64,000 nt of DNA from Nostoc calcicola FACHB-3891 (GCF_014697355.1 NZ_JACJRQ010000013.1:62001-126000); one strand, 5' to 3'. Shown: positions 46,067 through 56,088, counted from the first letter of the stretch. Translations and numbers: made by a program. Notes: generated by a model from the sequence alone, not told the origin.

Positions 46067-46156
46067 TTTGTCCCTTGTCATTTGTCTTTTGTTAGTTAAC
46101 AATGCCCCATGCCCATGCCCCATGCTCAATGACTAATGACCATTGACCAATGACTT
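46067..46156. repeat. TCATTTG/CCATGCC heptamers overlapping the GNAT gene end
   Basis: Heptamer block between comF and the GNAT gene; the complementary arm (aatgacc, aatgact) runs into the last codons of the GNAT gene. Confidence 0.7.
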
Positions 46157-46624
46157 AACATACACACGATCGCACCTTGTTGTTTCAACTCCCGTTGCTG
46201 CTTTGTAGCCGTTGCTTTCATACAGCTTGACTGCTTCTACCAAAACACTGGCAGTTTCAATCCAAATTTGCTCAAAACCACGTTCGGCGATCGCTGCTTC
46301 TAGCTGTTGTAACAAATATTTCCCCAATCCTAAACCCCTAATGCTGGGCAAAAGATACATTTTGCGGATTTCTACAGCTTTTTGCCCACGTTTGATGGGG
46401 TAGTATGCCCCAGTACCTACTAACTGGCTTTGGTGTTCAATTACCCAAAACTCTCCTCCAGTAGCTAAATAAAATTCCTCTACCTTTACCACATCTCGAT
46501 CTGCACCGTTTGGTTCCCAACCCAAACCGTATTCTGATAATACATAATTGATGACTTGGGCAGCTCTGGTGCGATCGCTTTGCACCCAATCACGAATTAA
46601 AAAGTCTTGATAATATTTTTTCAT
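46133..46624 (-). CDS. GNAT-family N-acetyltransferase
   Basis: 163 residues. The GNAT core is visible: the long strand GEFWVIEHQSQLVGTGAYYPI, the acetyl-CoA loop MYLLPSIRGLGLGKYLLQQLEAA (R-x-x-G-x-G/A type) and the late strand ETASVLVEAVKLYESNGYKA. Substrate unknown. Last residues VNGH are encoded in repeat DNA. Confidence 0.9.
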   Translation of the reverse strand: MKKYYQDFLIRDWVQSDRTRAAQVINYVLSEYGLGWEPNGADRDVVKVEEFYLATGGEFWVIEHQSQLVGTGAYYPIKRGQKAVEIRKMYLLPSIRGLGLGKYLLQQLEAAIAERGFEQIWIETASVLVEAVKLYESNGYKAATGVETTRCDRVYVKSLVNGH

Positions 46625-46781
46625 ACCATTTGCTGGTCAAGTTTACACAGAAATTTTTCTGGCTCTATATCCCAATTTACTCAGCAAATAGCAATTCTTG
46701 CAGATTTTAGTTTTAGCACTTCTAACTATCTCACTTCTGTGCATTTGGAGCGCTTGTGCTTGATAACTTTCATCGATAATG

Positions 46782-47933
46782 CTAAAGATTTCTTAAAAAC
46801 CTCGCCACCCCTTGCCAAATTGCAGCTGACTTTTTATTACTCCCACCACCCCGACTCAAATCTGATAAAGTAGGAAACGATGCAGATTTAGCATAAGCCC
46901 CATTTCGCAAAACTTTCGCTAGGGCATGATTATTTTCTCGTAACCCTTCATAAAAAAAGAATACCTCACCTTGAATGCCAACTTGACGATTGTATTCAAT
47001 TGCCCGCACCAAATATTCTAGACTAATACAATAACTGCCAAGCTTCATCAGAATTCCTGGCGCTAACTTAGACAAGGTTGTATCAGTAAACTGTTGAGTT
47101 ACCAGTTGATCGGCGATCGCACGGTAACTGCTAAAGTCACGGCGATAAATCTGGGGGTGAATCATATCCACTATTCCCCGCTTCAGCCATGTGGGTGAAT
47201 CTTGCAGATATTCCTGAAAAGCCCAATCATGAATATTAGGTGCGATCGCTACTAATAAATTAGGATTCACTGCTTTGACTTGCTGATAAAGATGCGCCCA
47301 GAAATCGGTAAGAATATCTGCACGCCACTGTAGCCATTGCCTATCCTTGGAATTTTGTGGCGGGTTGCGATTAAATTCCTGCTGATAGCGTGTTAGAGTT
47401 AGTCGATCGTAGCCACCTTCACAGGGGAATGCTGGCAAGCGATCGTCCCCTTGGATACCATCAACATCATAATTTTTTACAACTTCTAGCACTAAGTTCA
47501 ATAAGAATTCCTGCACTTGGGTGTCGAGGGCATTTAACCACTCAAAGCCGTTTTTATTGAGTAAATTACCATTGCGATCGCGCCCAGCCCATTCAGGTTT
47601 TTTCTGTAAAAGAATACCGCCATTTAAATTGTAAGAACTGGCAAAACCATATTCAAACCAAGGGATGACTTTCAAGCCAACTCGCCGCGCCTCTACCACG
47701 ACTTCTTCTAAAGGATCGCGTCCTACAGACATGGGGTCAATTTCAACCCCAAAATTCTCTAGCATTGTTTGACTCGGATACAAAGTTACTGCCTGATTCC
47801 AAACAACGGGAAACACGACATTAAATCCCGTCTCAGCAAGGAAATCCATCGCTTCGGCAATGCGTTCCTTTGACCTGAGAACTTTACTATCAGTAGTGGT
47901 CAGCCAGATACCACGCGTTTCTATCATTGCCAT
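46782..47933 (-). CDS. GHL10-type (family 10-like) glycosyl hydrolase
   Basis: 383 residues, TIM-barrel type. Characteristic blocks: ETRGIWLTTTDSKVL at the N-terminus, FNVVFPVVWNQAVTLYPS, GLKVIPWFEYGF, NYDVDGIQGDDRLPAFPCEGGYD (acidic catalytic region), VAIAPNIHDWAFQEYLQD and FFFYEGLRENNHAL. No signal peptide visible. Probably acts on cell-wall or exopolysaccharide glycans; substrate not predictable. Confidence 0.9.
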   Translation of the reverse strand: MAMIETRGIWLTTTDSKVLRSKERIAEAMDFLAETGFNVVFPVVWNQAVTLYPSQTMLENFGVEIDPMSVGRDPLEEVVVEARRVGLKVIPWFEYGFASSYNLNGGILLQKKPEWAGRDRNGNLLNKNGFEWLNALDTQVQEFLLNLVLEVVKNYDVDGIQGDDRLPAFPCEGGYDRLTLTRYQQEFNRNPPQNSKDRQWLQWRADILTDFWAHLYQQVKAVNPNLLVAIAPNIHDWAFQEYLQDSPTWLKRGIVDMIHPQIYRRDFSSYRAIADQLVTQQFTDTTLSKLAPGILMKLGSYCISLEYLVRAIEYNRQVGIQGEVFFFYEGLRENNHALAKVLRNGAYAKSASFPTLSDLSRGGGSNKKSAAIWQGVARFLRNL

Positions 47934-47966
47934 TTTCAGAAACTAAAATTTTCTGCCTTGCACCTT

Positions 47967-48782
47967 CTAAACATTGACTAGCCGACGATACCGCGCCTGT
48001 ATTATTGTATAAATCCCGTAGGCAACCAAACCTAGCGCCACAATACCCAAAAGCCATGCTCCGTTAGGCTGTTGCGCTAGCGTCTGCAATGCTTCATCCA
48101 AACCTCCTGCGGCTGAGGCGTTGGACTGCCTTGCAGCTTCGATAAGAAACCAGCCGATAATACAAAATACTATACCCCGTGCCGCTAAACCAAATCTAGA
48201 AATCCTGATAACCCATTTGGCCTCTGTGTTGCTTAACTCAGTTAAATTGAGTTCTTTACGAAATTTGCCACTAAAAGCTTGATAAAACTGATAGAAGCCT
48301 AGAGCAATTATCAAGACTCCCACAGTTCCAACTAACCATTGACCAAAGGGTTGAGAAAGCAAACGTGCCGTCCAATCTTCGGTAGAATTACTATTTTTGC
48401 CGCTGTCTTTACCCATAACGATTTGTACAGCACTTAAGGCTAAACCTGCATAAATTACGCCATTAATTGCGTAACCAATTCGTATTGCTAAACCTTTGGC
48501 GTCGTTACCTTTATTTTCTGGGTCTTTAATTGCTTGTACAAAACGCCAAATTACATACCCAATCAAGCCAATTGCAATCAAAATTAGTAAAAACTTACCA
48601 AATGACTGATTGACAATTGTTTCGAGAGCGCCTTGGGTATCAGTTGTTTTACCACCCGTGCCAAAAGCCGCCTGTGTTGCCAGCAGTCCAACGATACCGT
48701 AAACTACTCCCTTAGAAACGTAGCCAAATCGTGCCAGTCGCTCAACCCAGGATGAGCGATGGTGTATTAACTGTTGTGTCAT
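47967..48782 (-). CDS. DUF1206 membrane protein
   Basis: 271 residues with six membrane segments in three two-helix DUF1206 repeats (about 13-90, 100-180, 190-265). Each begins with a (L/I)(A/S)R(F/I)GY/LxxxG(I/V)V(Y/F) motif: LARFGYVSKGVVYG, AIRIGYAINGVIYA, ISRFGLAARGIVFC. Inner-membrane protein of unknown role. It lies 33 bp upstream of the glycosyl hydrolase on the same strand, so the two are probably co-transcribed. Confidence 0.92.
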   Translation of the reverse strand: MTQQLIHHRSSWVERLARFGYVSKGVVYGIVGLLATQAAFGTGGKTTDTQGALETIVNQSFGKFLLILIAIGLIGYVIWRFVQAIKDPENKGNDAKGLAIRIGYAINGVIYAGLALSAVQIVMGKDSGKNSNSTEDWTARLLSQPFGQWLVGTVGVLIIALGFYQFYQAFSGKFRKELNLTELSNTEAKWVIRISRFGLAARGIVFCIIGWFLIEAARQSNASAAGGLDEALQTLAQQPNGAWLLGIVALGLVAYGIYTIIQARYRRLVNV

Positions 48783-48977
48783 ATTAGTTCAAAATAATTA
48801 TGTCTATGTCTTAGCAATATATAGCCACAATTGACATCTACCTCAAGATAAATTCTCTAAGATGTTTCCTAAGAATTGCTATTATCTACTGTCTTTCAAT
48901 AGATGTTAAGTTACTCAAAATAATAGTAAAGATAGTATTATTATTTAGTATTTTATAAGATTGAGATTATATTAGTT

Positions 48978-49841
48978 ATGTCTGTAATAGAATCTTCTTG
49001 GAAACACGAATATATAACTACCAACGGAGTGAAGCTACACTACGTCACCCAAGGGGAAGGTCCTTTGATGTTGATGTTGCATGGGTTTCCTGAATTTTGG
49101 TACTCTTGGCGGCACCAAATACCAAAATTTGCCCAAGATTTTAAAGTAGTCGCTATTGACTTGCGTGGTTACAACGATAGTGATAAGCCGACAGAACAAT
49201 CAGCTTATGTCATGGATGAATTTATCAAAGACGTTGAGGGAGTAATTAAAGGATTAGGATACGAAAAATGTGTTTTAGTTGGACATGATTGGGGAGGAGC
49301 GATCGCTTGGAGTTTTGCTTATGCTCATCCTGAAGCGATCGAGCGATTAATTATCCTTAACTTGCCTCATCCTGCTAAATTTGCTCAAGGCTTACGCACT
49401 CCCCAACAATTGCTACGTAGTTATTACATATTTATTTTTCAACTCCCGTGGATACCAGAATTACTTTTGCAATCTTTAGATTACCAAGCAATTGAAACAG
49501 CTTTTCAAGGCACAGCAGTTAATAAAAATGCTTTCACACAAGCAGATATTAATGCGTATAAAGATGCTGCTGCAAAACGCGGTGCCCTCACAGGAATGTT
49601 GAACTATTACCGCAACATTTTTGGGCAGAGAATCCTAAATCCAAATTGGGGAATTCTGGAAGTGCCAACGCTGATGATTTGGGGGGAAAATGACACTGCA
49701 CTCGGCAAGGAACTAACCTACGACACCGCAGCCTATGTCAAAGACTTTCAAATCAAGTACATTCCCAATTGTGGCCATTGGGTGCAACAAGAACAGCCAG
49801 AGTTAGTTAATCAGTATATGGCAGAATTTCTCAGGAGTTAG
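48978..49841 (+). CDS. Alpha/beta hydrolase, epoxide-hydrolase-like
   Basis: 287 residues. Oxyanion motif HGFPEFWYSWR (His35-Pro38), nucleophile Asp104 in VGHDWGG, late acid in GENDTAL (about 243) and catalytic His in NCGHWVQQEQPE. The Asp nucleophile and HGxP motif point to soluble epoxide hydrolase or a fluoroacetate/haloalkane dehalogenase relative. Cytoplasmic. Monocistronic, divergent from the DUF1206 gene. Confidence 0.88.
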   Translation: MSVIESSWKHEYITTNGVKLHYVTQGEGPLMLMLHGFPEFWYSWRHQIPKFAQDFKVVAIDLRGYNDSDKPTEQSAYVMDEFIKDVEGVIKGLGYEKCVLVGHDWGGAIAWSFAYAHPEAIERLIILNLPHPAKFAQGLRTPQQLLRSYYIFIFQLPWIPELLLQSLDYQAIETAFQGTAVNKNAFTQADINAYKDAAAKRGALTGMLNYYRNIFGQRILNPNWGILEVPTLMIWGENDTALGKELTYDTAAYVKDFQIKYIPNCGHWVQQEQPELVNQYMAEFLRS

Positions 49842-50299
49842 GCTAACAGTATTTGTTCAGCTAAGCTGCCTAGATGTTACATTTTGTCTTCAAAAGCGTC
49901 ATTAGTCATTGGTTATTGGTCGTTTGCAAATGACCTATGACCAACGACTAATGACAAAGGGTAACCTCACGAGTTAAGCTGCAACTTAAATGGGTAATAC
50001 CTAACTAAACTAAAGGGTTAATTTTTCAAGTATAAATACTTATTAATCCAGCAAAACTCAGACGCTTGGCATAAGCTTTTCAAAAGATTTAACACTAATT
50101 TAACAGCAGTGGATTTTCAGAGTTTATTCGCGTAAAATAGCCAAAAATTAGAATAAATTGAATTTGTTGTGTTTCTATCATCCTTGCTTCGATATCACAA
50201 CAAACTTGTTAGGTCAATCTGTAACCTGAAGAAGTTTGGTGAGATAATAGAACTGTGAGGTAAAGAACGGACGCAACTTGATAATCAAGGGGGAAAATT
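49842..50299. other. 458-bp intergenic region
   Basis: Heptamer tract with complementary halves at 49895-49962 (tcattag/tcattgg then atgacct/aatgaca). The rest is the leader of the pentapeptide gene. No gene. Confidence 0.6.
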
Positions 50300-50755
50300 A
50301 TGAAACTCCAGCTATTAGCGGCCACAGCCTTAGCAACTCCCCTCTTTTTCATTAGCTCGGTTAGAGCTGAGAATCCGCAGGACTTACAAAAGCTGCTTTC
50401 TACTGGGGAATGTATCCAGTGCGATCTATCGGGAGCCAACCTTAGTGGCGCTCATTTAATTGGTGCTGACTTAAGAGGAGCTAAACTCCAAGGAGCCAAC
50501 CTTGTAGAGGCAAACCTCGAAGGTGCAGATTTAACTGGTGCGAACTTGGCGGGTGCTAACTTAACATCAGCATATGTCACCAATGTGAATATGAAGCAAG
50601 CCAATCTCGATCGCGTAAATTTTACTCGCGCGACGATTCACGATTCTAATGTGTATAAAGCATCAATGAACGATCTCAATCTCACTGATGCCGAAATATT
50701 TAACACTGGAATCGGTATTGGTGGAGAAGATGCTGAGATTCCCGATTGGAAATAG
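50300..50755 (+). CDS. Secreted pentapeptide-repeat protein
   Basis: 151 residues. Signal peptide about 1-23 (LLAATALATPLFFISSVRA). A Cys pair (CIQC, about 46-49) precedes about 15 A(N/D)LxG pentapeptides (from about 50 to 135), which build a right-handed beta-helix. Probably periplasmic. Such short single-domain forms are common in cyanobacteria and without known function. A GGGGG ribosome-binding-like stretch lies about 6 bp before the ATG. Confidence 0.92.
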   Translation: MKLQLLAATALATPLFFISSVRAENPQDLQKLLSTGECIQCDLSGANLSGAHLIGADLRGAKLQGANLVEANLEGADLTGANLAGANLTSAYVTNVNMKQANLDRVNFTRATIHDSNVYKASMNDLNLTDAEIFNTGIGIGGEDAEIPDWK

Positions 50756-51197
50756 GCTTGACTAAACTAGGCAGGTTGACATAAACACAACATAAGTTTT
50801 GGCGGATTTTAATCAAAGAAACTAGTAGTTCGCCAAGTGAACTTGGCGGGGTAAAGGGCAAAGGGGAAAAGGGAAAGGTTTTAAATCCCTTCCCCTTTCC
50901 CCAGCCCTTACCCAGCATTTTTGGGTTGCCAGACTACTAGTTGTTTGCAAGCATTTTATTTAGACCTGCTATTACAAAAATATTAAGATAAATAAAACCT
51001 CTGACTTGTAGTTACTTCAACATGATAAAGGCAGAGGGATTTTTTTATTCGGGTTGAACCGAGAAGCATACAAAAAAATATGATATGGGGCTACTGTGTT
51101 ACTCTCGCTAGACAAAAATAATTTTAGGTTGTGGAGCTATTTGCGTGGGTGGGTTTGGCAACTTATTCACCCTGTCCTCAAGGGTAGTAATTGGCGT

Positions 51198-51304
51198 TAC
51201 AGCAGTTTTCATATATTTAGACGACACTCAAGTATTTCTCTCTGCGCCTCTGCGCCTCTGCGTGAGATAAAAAGATGTGGTCCACTTACCTGAAAATCGC
51301 TGTA
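51198..51304. mobile_element. MITE-like element, TA-flanked CAGC TIR, gcctctgcg core
   Basis: Ends TACAGCAGTTTTCA and inverted TACAGCGATTTTCA. Unlike its relatives at 6184 and 37129, the core is the tctgcgcctctgcgcctctg stretch and not the GTAGGGGC palindrome. Confidence 0.7.
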
Positions 51305-51376
51305 AAGTGGCGTTTGAGCGATTGCTTGGAAAAACTTAACAATGAGTAATATTTATTTAATAACTATCTTAAATGT

Positions 51377-51494
51377 TTTAACTATCTGCTTAAGTGTCTT
51401 AACTGTCTTAACTGTCTCCAATTTTTGATTTAACTATCTGCTTAAGTGTCTTAAGTGTCTTTTAATTTTGGAATTTTTGATTTAACTGTCTGCT
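51377..51494. repeat. 52-bp tandem repeat, about 2.3 copies
   Basis: Units start at 51377, 51429 and 51481 with TTTAACTATCTGCTTAAGTG-like sequence. Each unit itself contains ttaactgtc/ttaagtgtc sub-repeats. Confidence 0.85.
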
Positions 51495-51856
51495 TAAATG
51501 CTTTCCTCTACGTATTGCTTTTTTTTTATAACTATGAAAGAGTTTGATCGACGGCATCTTGTATTAAGTAACTGGACAAAAATATTTACAGTCATTGCGA
51601 TCGCCATGAAATGAAGCTTACTCCTTCTCTGGGGGACGCTGCGCGGAGTGTAACTTCCCTTTAGTTTGATTCGCAATAACTTTTGATGTAATTAATTCTG
51701 CCATATTATTTATTACCTTGACACAATCCACCACGAGCAAAACAAATGTGGGGACATAGCCCAGTTGGCGAAGATACTCATGAACCATAACAGTTCTTAG
51801 ATTCAGCTACGAAATAAAGACAGCAAAAAGATTCGAGAGGAGATTAAGCGCAGATT

Positions 51857-54379
51857 ATGCAAGACTTTGAACTCCCAGATTTTTACATGCCATGGCCAGC
51901 GCGCTTGAACCCTAACCTAGAGGGTGCGCGTCTACACAGCAAGGCGTGGGCATATACAGTGGGTATCCTCGGCTCGAGCGACGATGCAGTATGGGATGAG
52001 AAAACTTTTGATAAGATGGATTTCGCGGCTTTTGCTGCGGCCACTCACCCAGATGCACCTGCTCCTGAGTTGGACTTGATTACTGATTGGTATATTTGGG
52101 GATGGTTTGTAGATGACTACTTCGCTCAAGCATTTGAGGTGGGAAACGCGGATATAGGAGAGGCTAAGGCGTATCTCTCTCGACTGCTATCTTTTATGCC
52201 CAAGGATTTGAGTACACCTACGCCGGATGCTGAGAATCCAGCAGAGTATGCTTTGGCTGATTTGTGGCCTCGTACCGCGCCTACTATGTCTGAGCAGTGG
52301 CGACAGCGATTTGTAGAACACATCCAAATCATGTCTGAAGCCAGCTTGCGAGAGCTGTTTAACAAAGACAAGAACCAGGAGCGAATTCTCGATCCAATCG
52401 AGTACATTAAAGTACGCCGTATAATCAGCGGGATGATTTGGTCTGCGGATTTGGTCGAACACTCCCTAGCAGCGGAGATTCCACCAGATATCTACGACAA
52501 GCGGCCTATCCGGGTGCTAAACGACATCTTCTGTGACACCGTAGGTATACGTAACGACATTATTTCCTACCAGAAGGACATCGATGAAGGCAGGGTCAAT
52601 AACTGTGTAATGGTGGCTGAACACTTCCTAAACACCAGCATACAGGAAGCCGTCAACTTAGTCAATGACCTCGTGACCTCACGACTGTACCAGTTCGAGC
52701 ATACTATGACGATGGAACTCCAACCACTGTTGGATGAACATGGGCTAGATGGTGAGGCGCGTCAGCGAGTGTTGCTTTATGTGAAGGCACTCCGGGACTG
52801 GATGGCTGGGGATCTGGAGTGGGAAACCCGACCTGGCGGTCGATACCTACCTGCCGAATCGGAGCAAGATGAGGCACAACTTGTGACCAAGCATTTAAAT
52901 ACTGCGCTGGCACGTGTTGGACTATCCCCAACCGCGATGGGATTAAGGGTCAGAACCTATAATCACATTTCTTTCCAGACCGTGGGAGAAATTACCCTAC
53001 CAGAGTTTTATATGCCGTTTTCTACAGGGTTAAACCCTCACCTGGAGGAAGGGCGACGGAGTTCTAAGGAATGGGCTTACGAAATAGGAATGCTTGGTCT
53101 TCCTGGCATTAGTATCTGGGATGAACAGAAGTTTGATGCGATCGATGCAGCGTGGATGTGTGCGTTAATTTATCCAAATGCTCCCAAAGCTTTGTATGTG
53201 CTGACGACAAAATGCAATGTTTGGGGCTTCTATCTCGATGATTACTTTACAAAACGCTACTTAATGACCCGCGACCTAGTAGGGGGAAAAGTATTCCTGG
53301 CTCGACTGTTGGTATTGAACTCTAGCGACTGTGCCCCTCTCCTGATGCCAACTGACCCATTGGAACGTGGCTTGATCGATCTAGGGCAACGCATGGCTGC
53401 TTCTCTGTCTGCTGAAACAGCGCAGCAGATGCGCTGCATCCTAGTAGAAATATTGGAAAGTTGGGTGTGGGAACTCAACAACCAGATACAGAATCGCATC
53501 CCAGACCCAATCGATTACATAGAAACACGCATCAACACGTATGGTTGTGGTTTCATGGTGTTGTTGAACGACAACAACAAAACACCCCCTGAAGTTTATG
53601 ACACTCCAATTATGCACAGTCTATACAACACGGCTGGCGGTGTTATTGCTTTTACCAACGACATCATTTCTTATCAGAAAGAAATGGAGTACGAAGGCAT
53701 CGTCTCTAATGGCGTGCTGGTTACTCAGCATTTTCTTGACTGCGATTTAGTGCAAGCTGTTGAGATATTCAACAACCTGATCGCTGCGCGGGTGCATGAG
53801 TTTGAATACATCATCGCTACTGAGCTACCCGGACTCTGTGACGAATTCAACCTAGATACAAGCGATCGCCAGAAGCTATTCGGATATGTCGAACAACTAC
53901 AGTTCCTGATGTCTGGTCTGCTCAAATGGTACTTGGGAACCAGCTGCCATAAAGAATCGGAATTTCGACGCGATCCCAGCCCGAGAAACCTGTTCAATAT
54001 TCCCATAGCGTTAGACTCCTCAGCCCCCGCAGAAGCACAAAAACAGTTGGTTGGCATCCTCAATGGGCTAGGTACTTCGGCGGCAAAAATTTGCACTCCA
54101 TCATCTAAGACTGGTGAAGGCAGCATTCAGTCCATACCGACCGAGAAGGCTATTTTGTCAAAACAGTTGGTTGGCATCCTTAATGGGCTAGGTACTTCGG
54201 CGGCAAAAATTTGCACTCCATCATCTAAGACTGATGAAAGTAGCATTCAGTCCATACCGACCGAGAATGCTGAGTCAATTATTTCGTCAAAACAGTTCCT
54301 TGGTGGTCCGACAGGGCTGGGCACTTCGACTGCACGTATCAGCTCGTCGATCGGTGCAGAGGATCTAGGGTCAGAATAA
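51857..54379 (+). CDS. geoA: Geosmin synthase (germacradienol/geosmin synthase) with extended repetitive C-terminal tail
   Basis: 840 residues; bifunctional class I terpene cyclase, two homologous halves. The N-terminal half converts farnesyl-PP to germacradienol: DDYF at 86-89 and NDIISYQKD (Asn233, Ser237, Asp241). The C-terminal half converts germacradienol to geosmin: DDYF at 461-464 and NDIISYQKE (Asn601, Ser605, Glu609). After about 715 comes a low-complexity tail with two near-identical 40-residue repeats (729-768, 769-808) and a third partial unit (812-830), each with GLGTSxA(K/R)I. The tail makes the protein longer than the roughly 725-755 residues I expect for the family. ATG at 51857 with a GAGGAG site before it. 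Two CNB-domain genes follow on the same strand. Confidence 0.95.
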   Translation: MQDFELPDFYMPWPARLNPNLEGARLHSKAWAYTVGILGSSDDAVWDEKTFDKMDFAAFAAATHPDAPAPELDLITDWYIWGWFVDDYFAQAFEVGNADIGEAKAYLSRLLSFMPKDLSTPTPDAENPAEYALADLWPRTAPTMSEQWRQRFVEHIQIMSEASLRELFNKDKNQERILDPIEYIKVRRIISGMIWSADLVEHSLAAEIPPDIYDKRPIRVLNDIFCDTVGIRNDIISYQKDIDEGRVNNCVMVAEHFLNTSIQEAVNLVNDLVTSRLYQFEHTMTMELQPLLDEHGLDGEARQRVLLYVKALRDWMAGDLEWETRPGGRYLPAESEQDEAQLVTKHLNTALARVGLSPTAMGLRVRTYNHISFQTVGEITLPEFYMPFSTGLNPHLEEGRRSSKEWAYEIGMLGLPGISIWDEQKFDAIDAAWMCALIYPNAPKALYVLTTKCNVWGFYLDDYFTKRYLMTRDLVGGKVFLARLLVLNSSDCAPLLMPTDPLERGLIDLGQRMAASLSAETAQQMRCILVEILESWVWELNNQIQNRIPDPIDYIETRINTYGCGFMVLLNDNNKTPPEVYDTPIMHSLYNTAGGVIAFTNDIISYQKEMEYEGIVSNGVLVTQHFLDCDLVQAVEIFNNLIAARVHEFEYIIATELPGLCDEFNLDTSDRQKLFGYVEQLQFLMSGLLKWYLGTSCHKESEFRRDPSPRNLFNIPIALDSSAPAEAQKQLVGILNGLGTSAAKICTPSSKTGEGSIQSIPTEKAILSKQLVGILNGLGTSAAKICTPSSKTDESSIQSIPTENAESIISSKQFLGGPTGLGTSTARISSSIGAEDLGSE
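54041..54340. repeat. 120-bp tandem duplication inside geoA
   Basis: Units start at 54041 and 54161 (exactly 120 bp apart, only a handful of differences). A third divergent unit starts at 54290. Encodes the repeated C-terminal tail of geosmin synthase. Confidence 0.95.
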
Positions 54380-54537
54380 TTCGTAATTGATAATTCGTAA
54401 TTCGTAATTACCCCGAACCTATCTCTGGCAAGTGCTGTTGATACAGAGCAAGGAATAAATTTTGATGATATCTATCAAGAAATTGAGTTCCTCTGCTCTT
54501 TAATTACGAATTACGAATTACCAATTAGTAATTCATT
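54376..54537. repeat. TAATTCG heptamers in two inverted arms
   Basis: taattcgtaattgataattcg-type units directly after the geosmin synthase stop (54376-54412), with their complement at 54500-54537. Confidence 0.75.
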
Positions 54538-54628
54538 AGGACTTACGCAAAAACTCTCTGAAACTCTTATTTCTTTGTGTCCTTTGCGTCCTTTGCGGTT
54601 CGTTTTTTCATGATTTTGCGTAAGTCCT
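54538..54628. mobile_element. 91-bp MITE, perfect 15-bp TIR AGGACTTACGCAAAA
   Basis: AGGACTTACGCAAAA at 54538-54552 and its exact complement at 54614-54628. The core is the tgtcctttgcgtcctttgcg stretch. It separates geosmin synthase from the first CNB gene and ends 50 bp before the latter's start. Confidence 0.88.
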
Positions 54629-54678
54629 GTTCATATGAGATCGGTTTTTTTACTAACTAGAGCTTGGAGGATGAAATT

Positions 54679-56088
54679 GTGACTTATTCTAACGATCCCA
54701 ATTTGAATGTTGAAGGTCAGCAGCCACAGCAAAGTTTGAGTACAGCAGCGGCGCGTAATTTGGCGACAACAGCCAAATCTGCACCGCAGACCCAGGAAAT
54801 TACATCACGATGGTTGTTGAAGCTGTTGCCTTTTGTACAAACTAAAGGTGGCACTTTTCGAGTCAACCGTCGGTTGAGTTATACCGTAGGTGATGGGCGG
54901 GTGAGTTTCACCAATACCGGAGCAGCAGTCCAGGTAATTCCGCAAGAACTAACTGAATTGCCCTTACTGCGCGGATTTGGCGAAGTTGATGTCTTGACCG
55001 GCTTAGCAAACCAGTTTCAGCAGCAAGAATACGCCCCAGACGATGTAATTGTAGAGATTGGTCAGCCCGCCGATCGCATAATTCTAATTGCTCGTGGTAA
55101 GGTGAACAAGATTGGTCTTGGCAAGTATGGCGAGCAAATCGTCTACGATGTCCTCGCCGATGGCGACCATTTCGGCGATGAAACTGTAACCCAGTCCGAG
55201 GACACCTGGCAGTACACCCTCAAAGCAATTACCAGAACCATAGTTTTGTCGTTGCCCCAACAAGCATTTGAGAGGCTCGTCGGTCAGTCCGAGGCGCTGC
55301 GAACTCATGTCGAACAGTTCCGCACCCGCTTAAGCCAGCCACAGACTCCCGAAGGTGAAGCCGCCATTGAACTAGCAGCCAATCATCCCCAAGAAACTCC
55401 CTTGGCAGGAACCTTCGCCGATTACGAACTTGCACCCCGCGAATACGAGTTGAGCATTGCTCAAACGGTGTTACGAATCAGTACTCGCGTTGCGGATTTG
55501 TACAACGAACCGTACAACCAGACGGAAGAACAACTGCGATTAACTATCGAGTCATTACGGGAACGTCAGGAATACGAGTTACTCAACAACCGCGAATTCG
55601 GATTGCTGCACAACGCTGACTTGAAACAACGCATCTATAGCCGCACTGGCGCACCCACACCGGATGACTTGGACGAACTATTGACCACGGTATGGAAGGA
55701 GCCATCATTCTTCCTAGCTCACCCCCGCACCATTGCAGCCATAGGCCGCGAAGCCAACCGCCAAGGCGTTTATCCTCAAAGCGTAGATTTCAACGGCAAT
55801 CAAGTTACAGCTTGGCGCGGCGTACCTATCTTCCCCTCTAATAAGATTCCCATCACCAACAACCGCACCAGTTCTGTACTTTTACTCCGCACTGGTTTGG
55901 AAAAACAAGGTGTCATAGGCTTACATCAAACTGGTATCCCCGATGAGTACCAACCAAGTTTGTCTGTCCGTTTCATGGGTATCGACGAAAAGGCGATTAT
56001 TTCTTACTTAGTTACCGCCTACTACTCCGCAGCCGTTCTGATTCCTGACGCGCTCGGCATCCTTGAAGATGTGGAAATCGGGCGCTAA
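54679..56088 (+). CDS. Family 2B encapsulin-like shell protein with inserted cyclic-nucleotide-binding domain (first copy)
   Basis: 469 residues from GTG at 54679, preceded by GGAGGA at 7-nt spacing. An N-terminal arm (1-45) and a segment [35 protein letters not shown] (about 43-77) come first. A CNB domain spans about 95-205 ([19 protein letters not shown], then DGDHFGDE). The HK97-like remainder (about 235-469) includes [78 protein letters not shown] and the C-terminal [33 protein letters not shown]. Long labelled Crp-like regulators, but no helix-turn-helix is present. The phosphate-cassette Arg of true cAMP sites is absent. Confidence 0.85.
   Translation: MTYSNDPNLNVEGQQPQQSLSTAAARNLATTAKSAPQTQEITSRWLLKLLPFVQTKGGTFRVNRRLSYTVGDGRVSFTNTGAAVQVIPQELTELPLLRGFGEVDVLTGLANQFQQQEYAPDDVIVEIGQPADRIILIARGKVNKIGLGKYGEQIVYDVLADGDHFGDETVTQSEDTWQYTLKAITRTIVLSLPQQAFERLVGQSEALRTHVEQFRTRLSQPQTPEGEAAIELAANHPQETPLAGTFADYELAPREYELSIAQTVLRISTRVADLYNEPYNQTEEQLRLTIESLRERQEYELLNNREFGLLHNADLKQRIYSRTGAPTPDDLDELLTTVWKEPSFFLAHPRTIAAIGREANRQGVYPQSVDFNGNQVTAWRGVPIFPSNKIPITNNRTSSVLLLRTGLEKQGVIGLHQTGIPDEYQPSLSVRFMGIDEKAIISYLVTAYYSAAVLIPDALGILEDVEIGR

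Larger units (their letters stand above)
50756..51856. other. 1.1-kb region upstream of the geosmin synthase
   Basis: Repeat-dominated: purine/pyrimidine hairpin (50850-50918), an inverted-repeat element (51198-51304), and 52-bp tandem repeats (51377-51494). No gene. The geosmin promoter should be in the last few hundred bp. A tRNA-like stretch near 51750 was considered and rejected. Confidence 0.6.

Noticed and set aside
51750-51785. tRNA-like 5' half (ggggacatagcccagttgg)
   Set aside because: D-arm-like words only; no matching anticodon stem, T-loop (GGTTCGA) or acceptor pairing follows.
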